A model generated the notes under the pieces. The model saw only the letters and a list, made by a program, of their open reading frames with translations, was not told the DNA's origin and made no database searches. From Amblyornis subalaris (lineage: Eukaryota > Chordata > Aves > Passeriformes > Ptilonorhynchidae), in assembly GCA_018881555.1 (NCBI GenBank), contig JACAXG010000007.1, positions 4,850,643 through 4,914,642 of the forward strand: a stretch of DNA of 64,000 nucleotides, in the 5' to 3' direction. Shown here one piece after another: positions 48,313 through 61,091 of the stretch (positions are counted from its first letter, which is position 1; the number at the start of each line of letters is the position of its first letter). The translations under genes were made by a program, and so were the position numbers.

Positions 48313-51300
48313 GTAATTTATATTGTGGTATTTTTGTCATTTTTACAGATCTGCAGTAATAAGGATCAAAACATTGAAACTTCTAAATCCAAGCAAATAA
48401 GTGTCATGAAAAAATATAGCTGTCAAGGACAAATGGAGGAGTGCTATTGCTGAGTGGCTTAGCTTTATAAAGCAACTAGAGCTCTCTCCCTCAGACAAAT
48501 AGTACTTACAAGAAGTTCAGGCTATGACAGAGGCTCTAGGGCAAGAAGTTTAATTTCTCTTCAGGGGCACATTTATCAGAGGTTAATACTTTTTTTTTGC
48601 ATAGAGCAAAGGCAGCTGTTCAGATTCTTTTCTGCTGTCTTTATGATACAACTTTGTGTTTCACAGAAGTAAGATATGTTATAAAAATTCTTTCTTTGTT
48701 GTTCCCCACGTATAGAATAAGCTACTCGAAACTTTATCATATCAGGCTCAAGACTTTTATTGTTCATTTGAATAATCATGGGAAACATTACACAGCTCAA
48801 TGACAGAAATGTTTCTTCGCAACAAAAAGAGGGCAATGCAAGTGAAGGAATTAATTTTTACCAGGCATGGAACAAACAGGATCATGAGGTTTGGCTTGCT
48901 TTTTCTTTTCCAACTCCCACTCTTCATTCAGTTTTTGAAAATTCCAATAGTCAGCAGAACGATTGTGTCTAATCAAGATCCACAGGATGTATCTCTCTGT
49001 CATTAAGGTAGAAGACTGTCAGGAGACAACTATTCGGCACCAAATGTCTCAGTTCCTATTCTGAGCTGTAGAGAAATAAGAATGTTGGACTCAGACCTTG
49101 TTTCTCTTTCTTTTTCTGCCTGTTCACTTTGCAGTATGAAATCACTATCTCGAGCCACTCCCTGGCTCCTCCTTGCTTTATATTCTAATTCACAGAATCA
49201 TAGACCCAGCTGATTTTTTCACTATTTTCTTAAGCCTAATTCCTTCTCCCATACCTTCACAGCACTGTCCCCTCTTGAATCCTGGCTTTNCCCCGCACTA
49301 AGCCTCCTGAACCTGCCCACTCCCTGGTCCCGTCTCTGTGTAAGTCTGGCTGCTTCCAGCTTCCTCCNGTCTGCCTGGCAGACAGCGAGAAGGGAAGGAA
49401 AAAGGATCCTAGCTTTCAGTTACAGTGCTTTGTGCCACAGTGGCATCTAGCTGCCGCAGCTACGGATGGAATTCCACACAAGCCCCGTTCTGGAGCAGGT
49501 CAGTGCAGATGGGCTCTTTAGAGAGATCATCTGCCAAAATGCTGAGCATATGTAAAGTGTGATCAAAGTCTTAGCGTGGCTTTAGCATTTGCTTTTTCCC
49601 CTATCCAGCAGGAGACGAGTCCTTGTAGTGAGAGACAATCCCTGTGCTTCTCAGATGGAAATGCTAAAGCTTTTCAAGGCACTGGCTGCAAAATTGTTTG
49701 TGTATTTATAACAGTATTTCACCCTACTTTAGTCTTGGAAATANTTTAAGATGGTTTTGCTATTTTTCCAAAATGCTTTAAAAGTGATCAGCACAAAGGA
49801 AGTTCTCCCAATGAAAGACTGGGGACTGAGCGGAATGAGCCCTCCCTATAGAAATTAGAAAATGTTTCAGCAGCTAAAAGAAGAACCCAAAAATTAATTT
49901 TATTTTCTAGTAATAAAGAGAGCTGTTGAGGATTTCCTTAGGATGTTTTCTGTTGGACACATACTTCTTTTGTTCGCTATCATTTTAGTATGTAACTTTA
50001 CAGCTAAATCTTTACCCCAAATGTTTTGTTTGTATCCAGACTGGCAGTATAGGAAACCAAGTCAATAAATGTAAAGCATCATTTCCAAAGGTTCAGACTT
50101 GGAAGGGTTTCTTAGCATGCCAAGATTCTGCTGGCTAAAAGGAGAAGTCCATTAAGATCATTCAGGCTTCTCATCTCCATAAAGCTCCATGCCCCAGGTA
50201 TATAACAGTTTGCAGGGCCAGTTTTCACTGAACCTTCAGTCCTCTGCAAGTTTTCTAGTATTTTTAAGTTGGAATTTACAAATTTTCTAATGTTTTTCCT
50301 TGCAATTCTGTAAAACAATTCAAAACCTGTTATCACCGTGAGTGCAAATGGTTGTGAAATACACATGCCAGTGGAAACATTTTTCACTTAAATGTTGGTT
50401 TTTTTGCATCTTAAGGGTTGGTTTTCATGTGTGTGTCAGATAGATAAGAATTAAAACTTGACTCTGAAGGAAAAAAAGTGCTTCCATTATTCCTGTGGCA
50501 GCCTCTCCTGGCATTTGTCGTGGTGGAGGCTGGTGGAGCAGCCTGTGGGGCACTATCCTTCCCACAAATTATCCTCCCCACGGACCCCGCTGAATGCAGC
50601 GTGCAGGGGAACAGGGCTTTCTCATTCAAGTGCATTCTCTGGTGGGTTCTGGAACATTTAGTAGTTTCTAATAGTAATAACCTCAGCCAATTTAAAAAAA
50701 AAAATAAATAGGAAAAAGTTATGTTCATTTTTAATGCAGTGACAATTTTGTGACATTTACTTGACAAGCTCCTTTGATCATGAACTGAAGCTGGGACTGA
50801 GGAAACCTCAAAACACATTTATGTACCATGCTGCATCCACAGAGACAGGGGGACTGACATTGTACCTTGTCAGAACAATCCTTTGGTATTCTTAACACAT
50901 GATATTTATGTATTTCTAATTTGTTTTGCGAGAGTTTAGTTTTAATTAAAATTTAAAGATTATGAAATCAATGATTTAGTTTCGGGGCTCTGGAGCAGAA
51001 TGAGAATTTTTTAATAAGCTTTTACATTTTTTATTGGAGGAAATTAAAGTTACAGTCTGCCATACACCAAGGGTTCTTTTTTTTTGTTCTAATGAAATGA
51101 CTAAATGAAGGCAACATACAGCTCAGGTTATGAGTCAAGGGAGGAAGCCCTGTCCCTTCACAGTACTAACCTGACTGTGACCTAGAGGGTGGTGGTACTA
51201 AGTCTGTAGGAAACAGAAGGGAAGGCTGATTTACAGCCCTGGAATATATATAATTTAGGTGCTTGTTTTCTTTGTGAGACTCTCTCTCTTTGATTTTGTC

Positions 51301-51330
51301 TCTTTTCATAGATAAAGATGTGTATAATTA

Positions 51331-51358
51331 AGTCCCACTCATCTCTCTGCAGGTGAGT
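51331..51358 (+). promoter_or_regulatory. candidate recursive (ratchet) splice site
   Basis: AGTCCCACTCATCTCTCTGC followed by AG|GTGAGT places a 3' splice site directly against a consensus 5' splice site, with zero nucleotides between. That juxtaposed layout defines recursive splice sites in very long introns, known in Drosophila and in some long vertebrate neuronal genes. The pyrimidine tract is good but short. It has meaning only if the window is plus-strand intron. Confidence 0.3.
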
Positions 51359-52275
51359 TATGGCTCAGTGGCAGCAGAGTTGGAAAGGACTGACAGAGTA
51401 ATGGGAACCATCAAGGCTCCCTTTCCTCTAGGTTGAAGTTTTCTCTGGCTTTTCTCAGCTGCACTGAATAAAGAACATCCTTCTGTGCTTTCCATTTTAC
51501 CACTAGAATAAGTGTTTTATACAACCACTGAGCAATTGTATTTTCAAAAATAATTTCTATTTGCAGTTTATTATTAGCCCAAGGTTAAAGAAAAAAAATC
51601 ATGGTGGTGTAGCAGGAAGTGTCACCAGGTGAATTAAAACTTCATTTTCATACACAGGCTGTTTAGAGATATGGCTGTGGACTTTGTGAAGCATCTGGTA
51701 ACAAGCCATCTCATGGTGACAGAAAGACAGGGATTTATATCCTGTGTCTGTGTTTGGAAGGCAAAGGGAACTCTGCAAATTGTATGCAAGTAGCCAGCCT
51801 TATTGAAAAATGATAATTCCCTCCCAGCATTGTTACCTTTAAAGGATGGAAGTGNTTTTTTTTTTCTTAGTATTTTAATTTGATAGGGACGATTTTCTTC
51901 TAGAAATAATTTTTGAGGCTGTCTGTCTCATACCTCTTGTTCATATATGTGTAGGAGTGGGGGGGGAAAGGTATGAGCATGACAGGAGGAGGATGCAATG
52001 CCGAGGGGAAAAAATGGAAGTCATTCTGGCTTCTGTCAAAAGTACGTATTGGCTCCACATACTGGTTTCATTTGAGTTACACTTAGCAAAGCCAAGAAAA
52101 AAAGAGGCAGAACCCTTTTAACTTCACGGTTACCCATGCCTTTAGAGAGATCGATGAAGAGAAATTATTGAAATAGAGAACGGGGTGCAGATCCTCTTAA
52201 TGATATTATAGGAAACTTTCATATGCAGAGTCAAACAGCTGCAGATTCTATACCCAACCCCAATTCTCGAATTTA

Positions 52276-52332
52276 TCTCTTCTTTTTTTGTTTTGTTTTG
52301 TTCGTTTGTTTGTTTTGTGTGTGTGTTTTTTT
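52276..52332. repeat. T/G-rich tract with GTTTT units
   Basis: TTTTG and GTTT units followed by a short GT run and a T run. It directly abuts the 24-bp direct repeat at 52334-52394. Confidence 0.9.
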
Positions 52333-52333
52333 G

Positions 52334-52394
52334 ATGGCTAATATCTACATAAAGATCTTGATAATGGGTAATGGCTAGTATCTACATAAAGATC
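52334..52394. repeat. 24-bp direct repeat, period 37
   Basis: ATGGCTAATATCTACATAAA plus GATC at 52334-52357 recurs at 52371-52394 with a single A to G change. It sits directly 3' of the T/G-rich tract, suggesting replication slippage at that tract. Confidence 0.95.
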
Positions 52395-53326
52395 ATATCT
52401 TTTAAAGAAATATAAATGAATAGAGCTATGTTAGGACTGACAAGTCAGTTTTTAAATGATTAGCAAAAATATGAGTGGGGGTGGGGATCTCATCTATTCT
52501 AAAATAGTGAAATTAGAGGAGAACCTTTGGAAAACAGAAGTGGAAGGAAAATTAAAAATTACTTCATGATGAAGAGGCAGGCTAATATGTAGGAGGGAAA
52601 TTAGGAGAGAAAATGACTGCAAAAATAACAAGCTTTCAGATTAAAACCTTGATTTATGTATCTGAGTACAGCAGGAAAAAAAATCACACAAGAACAGAGG
52701 GAGACCCTAAAGAAGAAGGCTGTGAAGACATTGACTGTACTCAGAGTGATTTTTGACAGAATTTTATCTTTAAAAGTACACTAAAGGAACTACTGGTTTT
52801 TATGGGTTCCTGGGGAAACATTATCTGAAATTAAGAAACCAATCATGTTTGCTTTTTCACTGCTGTTAGGAAATCTGCTGTTTCCCATCATTCTTTATTT
52901 TCAGATTATCATTCTTTTGCATCTCTCTTGTGGTTTATTACTAGCAAGTTATCAGGATCAAGATGAGAAAGTGTGCTGCTATTACACAGGGTTTCAGCTT
53001 GGGATCTTAACCTGTTTGTCTTGTAGAAAAGCCTTGCTCTAAATGTCAAATATTTGATGAATGTTCTAAATTAAAAAAAAAAGTAAACTGTGAAATGTGA
53101 GTGGGAAAGAATTCCAGGGTGGAATCTTCTTGTCAGTGTCTTGAGGAGTTTCCTTCAGGGCTTTAGAAATTTAAGGGTGAATAATGTGGGTTCTCTGTTT
53201 TGAGGTCATCAAGTCATTCCGCTAAGCCACATAAGCCCAAGCACCTGTTGATAAACGAGTAGATAAATATGTTATCACTTTCACCATTAGTAAGCACCCT
53301 TCCAAATGGTTTTAGGCTAAAAAGTG

Positions 53327-53344
53327 TGCATCCTATAGGATGCA
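53327..53344. repeat. 18-bp perfect palindrome
   Basis: TGCATCCTATAGGATGCA reads identically on both strands, with no spacer. No neighbouring copy was found in the window. Confidence 0.97.
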
Positions 53345-53752
53345 AAGCGGGAGATTGTATTTAAGGGATTAAAACTCTGAAGTCTTTCATCATATTCAAA
53401 CCTGGAGATAGGTTGTTACTAATCAAAACCTCGAAGAAGCAAGTAAGCAATGCATCTAATGCATGTGCAGTATTGGGATGGAGAAAAAAGTCTCCCAGGA
53501 TCCCATAAGTCAGCCTCTAAAAAAAGGTTAATAGTTTGAGACTTTCAGTACCTAAACTTTGTTTTTAGTTCTTCTCACCAATACANTGCAAGCTCATTAC
53601 CAACGAAACCGATCAGACAAGCTGCTAATGAGGTTTCAAAGGCAGTTGGTAGATGTATTCAGAGACCAAAATTTCCTCTTTCCATGGCCAAAGCCCTGCT
53701 GTGCAATTATTGATCAATGTAACTGGAAAAATGTTTTAAATAAAAAAGGAGA

Positions 53753-53770
53753 AATAATAATAATAATAAT
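53753..53770. repeat. (AAT)6 microsatellite
   Basis: Six perfect AAT units embedded in an A-rich stretch. Confidence 0.95.
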
Positions 53771-54480
53771 AAAAAAGTTGGTCAAGGGAACCAAATGAAA
53801 TTACATCTCTGTCGAAAGCAACAGTAAAACCTCAATTAACTTAGGTGAAGTTCCCTTTGTAGGAATTCCTTGGTGTTTTCCTGGTATACCACAAGTCCCT
53901 CCTGAGTAGGTCACCACCGTTCCTGCTATCAGCAAACACCAACAAGAGCAAGGACGAGAGGACGAGGCCAGGCCCTTGGTGCAGTTGTCTGGGGTGGGTT
54001 CTGCCCTACAGGGTGCTCTGTTCTCAGGCCCCATCTCAGCAAAGCCCTGGTTGCTGGGGTGAGTTGTTGGCACGTCAGGAGTCCCAGCCGTCCTCTAAGT
54101 GCTTTGCTGGACTGGTGCCAACGCGCTCGGCTCTTCGAACAACTGGGCTATGTACAGTAAACATAAATTTTACCCTGTGGTTTCAGTTTTGATGTTGCCA
54201 AGTTCACCTCTTATTTGTAGGCTTGTGACTCCAATGATGTTATCAGTCTGCACTCGGAATAAAAATCTTTAATTCTGGGACAGCCTCAGAAAACGGCGTG
54301 GCCAGATGCAGCAGTGCGTGCCTGGCCTGTCCTAATTGTTTTCCAGGGGTACAGCATATATGTCCCTACTCAGGGAATAGCTGATGAACATAGTGAATTT
54401 TTTTTTTAGGAACTTTTTTTAGCTAATGAAACAGCTATTTTTTAAATTTGTTTCCAGCTTTCACAAGGGAAAAGCATTGC

Positions 54481-54509
54481 AGCAGCAGCAGGTGCCTCAC
54501 GCTGCTGCT
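54481..54509. repeat. 9-bp GC-rich hairpin, 11-nt loop
   Basis: AGCAGCAGC (54481-54489), loop AGGTGCCTCAC, GCTGCTGCT (54501-54509). It is a GC-rich stem in an AT-rich setting. Pairing does not extend outward well, so it lacks the length of a typical microRNA precursor. Confidence 0.85.
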
Positions 54510-55467
54510 CGTTGCTGATTCCCGGCCAAAAGAAGTCACTAAGTATTGCACGGATGGATGGCTCTAAAATATGTATCAACTGAATCATGTTGTTGATTTC
54601 TTTTTTTTTCTTTTTTTTTAAGTAGAGACCACACTGTACTTGTGGGATAGAGCTTGGAATCAGTTTATTAAACTAACAAAATGAGACAGGTATGTAGTGC
54701 AGAATTGTCAGGAAGAGCCAGCATTGATCCAACTCAGTGTCTTACTAATGAAGCACTGTATTTATGGGGGTAGTAGTAAAGGTTTTTAAGGTGATGAACT
54801 ATTTATGTAATTTTCTGTAATAAGAATTATATTTCGCAAGTTATAACCACTTGTGTCAATTTGGATACCATGAATCAGATATGTATATGAGGCCTCTAAA
54901 AGACAGGTTAAACAATCTCATCTTCAAGAATAATGATTTTTTTTTTTATTCTTGGTTGGTTTTGAAAGCTAACACAGAAACTGACCAGTGAAGTAATAGA
55001 AATATTTTCATGAATGTTGATTTGTTTGGAGCAGTGTCTGAGAGGTAAAACTGACCCAAGCACCTCTGATTAGAGTTCTTCTTCTGACTCTGAACAACAT
55101 GATGACAAAACTTCACATTTTCAAGAAACCTGGACATTTTGAACATTTTGTTTGTTATTTTGTTTCTTGTATATATTACAGAATCAAATTATTCAAGGAA
55201 AGGGAGCAAAACAAAACTCTCAGTATCAGTAAATAACAATGAAGACTGTAGGTAGTAAATAATAGTTCCAAAGCATGAAGAAGGACTTAAAGAGCAAGAT
55301 CCTTATTTTTGGGAGATCCAGCTTGAAACTGATCACAAACCAGAACTCTTGGAGAGATGATTGGTATGGATTTGAAACCTAAACCCTGGACTCATTCATT
55401 TGAATTTGATTTGTTTCTTATATCTCATGGAGGATTTGTAGGCAGGTCAAATATCTCAGTAGTTTCC

Positions 55468-55470
<3 letters not shown>

Positions 55471-55519
<49 letters not shown>
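55471..55519. repeat. (AT)24 microsatellite
   Basis: An uninterrupted AT dinucleotide run of 24 units plus one T. It is the longest simple repeat in the window, self-complementary and able to form a cruciform. Its length in the assembly may differ from the true allele length. Confidence 0.99.
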
Positions 55520-55521
<2 letters not shown>

Positions 55522-57504
55522 TTGGAAAAGTAATTTTAATGGCCTATCTCTGTTACTCATGTCTTATAGTACTGTTCCTCTCCATAAACCTACCTGTTCC
55601 AGTTATAATGCTAGGTAGTTTTGATGTGATTTCAGATNAGTGCTATGATTAATAGTCTCTGGTCACTTTGCACCTTTCACTTTTTAGTTTAAGCATGGGG
55701 CTGGAATAAAAAAANCCTCCAAACATGAAGTAAAGTGTTACTTGTGAAAATTATGCAAATTGTAATTGTCTGCTATATTAATTAACTGTGTNCATCAGAA
55801 TAGCGTATGAAAAATTAAATATATTTCCAAATGTTAAATAATGGCTGGATCATTCTGAAATTAAAAAAAATTAAACAGATACATGGTCATAGTCTGCTAT
55901 TCACCCCGTGAAATTGCATTTGACCTCCATTCGGATAATTGTATTATGCCTGCCTAAATTTCCNTGCACAGTGATTTACAATTGAACATATTATTCTACT
56001 CCTCCTATCCTACTGTACTGCCTGCTGCTGCTATTTATTGCAGTGCAGTTATATTTATTTAAAGGACGATTGTGTTTTAGTGGATGACTCCCATGCTTCC
56101 CATACAGATTTCTTTGGCAAGTGTGTTTTCCATCCAGGTAATTATTACCACGTAAATAATACATTATTTATATTTATGTATTCAATATATTTTGATGTAC
56201 TTCTGGTGAAAGAGCAAGAGGGAGCAAAATTATAGAACAAAATCAAAACCTTTGGCCTTGTTTTTTCATGAAAATTATTGGGTACTCCTTCCTAAGGAAT
56301 CCTCCCAGAAAAATCCCACAAACTACTTAGTCCTCTTTATCAGCAACAAGGACAGTTTTTTATCAGCTGGTCTGTGGCTCAAAGCCGTACCTAGTGAATA
56401 TAAAGGTATTGCTCACTGCCTGAACAGAAGCTCAGCAGTTATCTAACATCAGTCTTCCACCATAATTGCAAGTTTAAACTCCTTGAAGAGAGAGGTGTTT
56501 CATCATGGAGAAAGTAGTGTACGCTCATTTTTTATTTTTAATCAGGCTTCAGCTCAGTAGCTTTATGGTCTAAGAAGAATTCATATCAGATGGGAATAAC
56601 AGGCAGAGAGGCTAATTTGAACCTAATAATTTGAAACTTAAATTTACTCCTGGTTAAGCGTGTCAGGAAATGGATTGCTTTGGAATAGNTGAAGCACAAT
56701 GTCATAGAGCTGTTACAAACAGACCTTTTGCCACTGTGTGAGTGGAGTGTTGTATTTTGCAAAAGGGTAGGAACTTGATACAAAAGCGTGGCTAGGTTAG
56801 ACCCACGAGCTCTGAACTGTACATAATGCCTGCTCTTGGCTGTACCTGGGCTGAACTGCAACGTACTAAATAATGCATATTCCAAGTAAATGTTGGATCT
56901 GAGTGGCACTGCAACTCTGGAGACCAGTGAAAACAAACAGGATCTTACTTCTTTTATTAGTAGATGTTTGGACATCAGTGAGAGAGAGAGGAGTGCTTCT
57001 GTTCTCACAGCACCTGTGAAACCTGCCTTTGTGTCAACCTACGTAACCCTTCCTGGAACTATCTGTTCCAGGAGTAGGTTAGGGATACAATTCAGGCATG
57101 AGAGGATCCTGACACTTGACAATGTCAGGAATGTTTTCTGTTTGTCTCCATCTCTTGCATTAATATTCCCTGCTTTCAGCGAGATTGATACAAAATACCA
57201 AATTCTGGCTTCATTTACTTAAAGGCACTTCAATTCTGGACGCAGACCTGATCTTTTTTTCAGTGCAGAAATTGCATCATTCCCCAAATTTTGAACAGTT
57301 CCCAAGAAACATATCCAGCTCTGCTTGAAGAAGAATATATTGACTATTCTTGAACACAGAGATATTGTTTTGGCTGAAGGCCCACCCGAAAATGCCAACT
57401 CTGCTACTTCAATATCTGAAATGTGTCCCAGAGAATTACAAAAGTGCTTAATGACATTAGACTTTGAACTAGAACTATTGTTTTAGCTAGAACATATAAT
57501 GTAC

Positions 57505-57605
57505 ATCCTAAATTCCTTAATTTCCTTAATTATCTCCTAATTACAGTCTAATTAATTACTAATTTATCTTAATTTCCTCTGGTAATTTCCTTATTAGTCC
57601 CTGTT
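57505..57605. promoter_or_regulatory. TAAT-rich patch, possible homeodomain site cluster
   Basis: About ten TAAT/ATTA cores occur in 100 bp (TTAATTTCCTTAATTATC, CTAATTACAG, CTAATTAATTACTAATTT, GGTAATTTCC). TTCC spacers recur between several of them, so it may equally be a degenerate tandem repeat of a TTAATTTCC unit. Homeodomain binding is inference. Confidence 0.3.
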
Positions 57606-57972
57606 TTAATATGTTACATTTTTATCCTTTCTCCTTTAATTGGGAAATAGACTGTACAGCCTTTGCTACGACAAAANGTATGTTCCCCACCTGCTGCACA
57701 ACATACCCAAATAGGAATTTGCAGTTAGCATGTTTTCATTAGAAACTTGAATGACCATGCAATTGCCAGTCTTNCTGAGAACACAGGAAAAGTTATATGT
57801 TTTTCACAATTTAAAAAGGGAACNAAAAAATGTGGGTTTATTGTGGAGACCACAGTGTCCTGAGATTTCTTCATGAAGTATAGTCAATCAATAGCTTAGG
57901 ACCCCAGTTTTTATTTACTCAGTTATGGTTCCTTCTGTGTCTCATTTGTACAGATCTTCACTGAGAGTCTCC

Positions 57973-57993
57973 TTTTTTTTTTTTTTTTTTTTT
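57973..57993. repeat. T21 homopolymer
   Basis: Twenty-one consecutive T residues followed by AG. No recognisable retroposed sequence lies upstream on either strand. Confidence 0.95.
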
Positions 57994-60470
57994 AGTTTCA
58001 GAAAGCTCTGAAATCAGAATCTGCACATCCCCATGAATGGATATTCTCCACCTGCACTTTCCTCCGGGCATTTTTGTCAGAATTTTTGTCTAACTATATC
58101 ATAAAAAAANCCCCAAAACAAGCAAACCCCAACGAATATATATATACACACATAATAGGAAAAGCCTATTGCTCCAGAGCTGAAGTTTCTCCTTGCCTGA
58201 AAAACTGTACATTAATTAAAAGATCTCTTTTTTTTTTCCTTCTCACTGAATTAATTTAGGAAGTAATACACCTCAGGCTGGAAGTGTAACTCTTAAATGT
58301 TTACATCTTGCATCCAAATGGAGGAGGAATATTTCTAAGGGAAGAAAGTGCATGGTTCAAATGGACTTTCACAATATAACTCAGCAACATTTTAATCAGA
58401 AAGGATTCTGTTGTTAGCACAGATGGAAGCTAAGCAGTGGGAACATAAGCTGTCCAGCAGCTGCAGAGCCAGGAAGAGAGGTCCTCAATTTAGNAGTGTT
58501 GGCAGAGTGCAATTCCCTGTAATTGTGCAGTAAGTCTGATGTTGCATATGGGCATAAGTTGGAATTGTTTTATTTTTGTGGAGATGGTTCTTAGGAAGAG
58601 CTTTCAGAGTTCATATACCACACTATTGTAAAATAAGTAGACTTATTATGTTGCCCAACTGGTCAGCAAAGATAACACTGGAATATCTCTAGGTGATATT
58701 AACAGCCATTACTGATTTCATCCATAGAGAGCTGAGCCTTGCGAAGAAATGAAGGAGGGGTTAAGGGGAGAGAGCAGGAAGAGCTGCAGACAGGTATTAC
58801 ACCTCCTTATTTACAGTTTAGGGTGGTGCAACTGAAGGATGGTAACAGAGTCTCCCAGAGCTGTAGATTGCTGAGACACTCTGGCCAAGGCTGCATCTGT
58901 GGTGAACTGAGCTGCCACCAGCTGATTCTTGTTCCTGCCCNGGACACATTTCCCACCAGGGTCAGGGCATTGCCCTGAAGGCAAAGTCCGCAGGCTCACC
59001 TCACANGGCCCGTGATGATGGATTTAAACTGAAGCGCTCCACTGTAAAGCGGCTCCGAAACATTCTCCTAAGATGAGAACCTCAGCCAGAGGGGCAGCAG
59101 CGGACAAGTCAGGCTGTGGCATCTCTAACAGCCGCAGCAGTCTGCTAATTAAATGTGTGTCAGGCCTGTCAGTACGGCCTGAGGTAAATTGGAAAGGGAA
59201 CGGGAGACCTTCAGCTGGCAGCTGATCCTGTGGCCCTGACCAGTGCCTTCTCTGGAGAGCTGAGACAGAGCAGAGCTTCTGCAAGCTCAAAGCTTCCAAT
59301 GGCATTCTTCATAATATACATTTCTGCAGACACCTAAACCCAGGGTACGTTTTCTTTCCAGAGGTATAATAGATTAAAAGTCTAAATACACAAAAGCTTG
59401 CAAAAGTGGCTGTGAGTTACCCGTTACTCCTGGGACTTGTTTTAATTCACCGATCCTGTGCTCTCAGTATTTCCCTATTCCTTTCGGCCTTCAAGTGTAA
59501 TTTTATTAGAAAAATGAATTCAGAATTACCCTTAGCATTTAATTTCTCAGTTTTACTTCAAGGGTTCAAAGTTGTTTGGGCATTTTGTTGTTTGTTTACT
59601 TCAAGAAGATTATCTACTNCATCTGTTAAGATGAAAATCTTTCTAAAATCTGGAAATCTGGCTGTGATCTTTATTGGCCTTCTCATCCATGCTAGATAGA
59701 ATCCACAGTTGTTTTTTCTGGCATCATANTATTTCATAATATAAATCGAGTGGTGGTGCATGACTAAAGAATTCAGATAGTGAAGAAGTGCTTGACTTTA
59801 TTTTCTGGCTGCTTTTTGTTTGAGCATGAGGAGTGTTGTGCTTGTCTCTAAAAAGTCAGCAGCAAGCGGCCACGTGGCTGTGAAATCCAAACAAGTCCTT
59901 TCTACTTGGTGACTCCTGCCTTTGGGGATTAATTCTTGCTAATTTGCAAGTCTGAATCTGTTTCAAGGGAGGAAGACCTGTGAGTAGAACAAAGGCCAAT
60001 AAGCCACCTCCTCAATCATGAACAAGCGTTTCAATTTGCTGTCATTGCAAGTATTGAAGGTCTTCAGGCTNTTGGAGTTTACCTCGTGTACACAACTCAA
60101 GCTCCAAAAAAGTCTCATCCCTTAGCTCAGANACTGCTGAGTTGTAGCACAGAACAGGCCACAACAGAAACTAGACCCGTGTTTTTAGGCAACCAGGTCG
60201 AAGGCATTCAAAAGAAAATCTTTGTAGATGAATGTGTATGGATGTACTTGCTGTTTCCAATTATGTTGTACCTGGGATTAAAGAAAAGCAGAAGGTTGTT
60301 CCCTTTGCTAAAGAAATCATGTATACCCACAGGCACATTTTTGAAAGAAAACTTTAGAAAAGGAAAAACCAAATTCTGTTCTAAAACATAAGTATTTCCT
60401 CTTATTTGTGTTTGTGATGGAGGAAAAGAAACAGCATAGTAGTTAAGGGTTCCCTCCATTTGAGGAATAT

Positions 60471-60488
60471 AGTGCCTTTAAAGGCACT
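60471..60488. repeat. 18-bp perfect palindrome
   Basis: AGTGCCTTTAAAGGCACT is its own reverse complement, with no spacer. It sits 140 bp upstream of the old palindromic repeat at 60628. Confidence 0.97.
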
Positions 60489-60627
60489 TTTTGTTTTGTG
60501 TTTTCCAAAGGCGGGAGACTTTTGATGTAAGTAAAGGTTCTGGAGTCCTTGAGTTATCCTCCTGAGCTATCTTTAAATCTAATCTTAGCCAAGCACTTAC
60601 TAGTTATACGATGAAGTCAGAGATTAG

Positions 60628-60713
60628 GGGCCAAATTCTCTTTTCAGTTATTCTGCTGAAACCCATTGAAATCAATGTGAGATTGGACTTGTGTAACAGG
60701 GAAGATTTGGGCT
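60628..60713 (+). repeat. old palindromic interspersed repeat of the GGGCCAAATTCT type
   Basis: It opens GGGCCAAATTCTC, has the central palindrome CATTGAAATCAATG at 60664-60677, and closes with GAAGATTTGGGCT, roughly the inverse of the opening. This layout (inverted ends around a central CCATTGAARTCAATG core) matches the same remembered amniote family as 4306-4355. It may be a non-autonomous DNA element remnant. The family name is not assigned. Confidence 0.55.
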
Positions 60714-61091
60714 ACTGTCTGCAAGAGATAAGGACTGGGCCAATACTATAACAGCCTTTTTAAAAAAANTAACAGATTCAAGAAAACTTAGGGTCGTGTG
60801 CTGTCCTTGATGTGCATATACAGAGCTTCAAGGGTTCATGTTGGACACATATTTAGAAAAACAATTTTTTATTAGTTGTTAGGTACAAAAGGAATTCGGG
60901 TGGAAAAGAAGCCAAAATTTAATTAATTTTACAATTAAGCTTGTGATGCCCTACATTCATTCCATAGGTGAGCAGCATTTTCTGTGGCACAGTGCAAATG
61001 ACCCTCAAGAAACAGCAATCAATTTGCACAGCTCAACACTCTAGGTGATGAGGAGCATAGAAAAAGTGAGCTTTGCTGCACAGTGTTGCAA

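Larger units (their letters stand above)
48313..55470. other. AT-rich non-coding sequence
   Basis: The longest frame is 135 codons (50411-50818, minus), overlapping two plus-strand frames, with no motif recognised. A slightly GC-richer part lies at 53940-54130. Confidence 0.6.
55520..60470. other. AT-rich non-coding sequence with one GC-richer part
   Basis: A 140-codon minus frame (56586-57008) overlaps a 110-codon plus frame (56890-57222). The part at 58980-59300 is GC-richer and holds antisense frames but no known motif. GCCACGTGGC, a 10-bp palindromic E-box, lies at 59869-59878. Confidence 0.6.

Noticed and set aside
49190..49204. TCACAGAATCATAGA resembles the terminal octamers of a minus-strand CR1
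   Set aside because: Only 15 bp match and the following sequence does not continue into CR1, so chance or an unrecognisable remnant are equally possible.
56586..57008. 140-codon minus-strand frame
   Set aside because: Overlaps a long frame on the other strand, contains an N, and shows no known motif.
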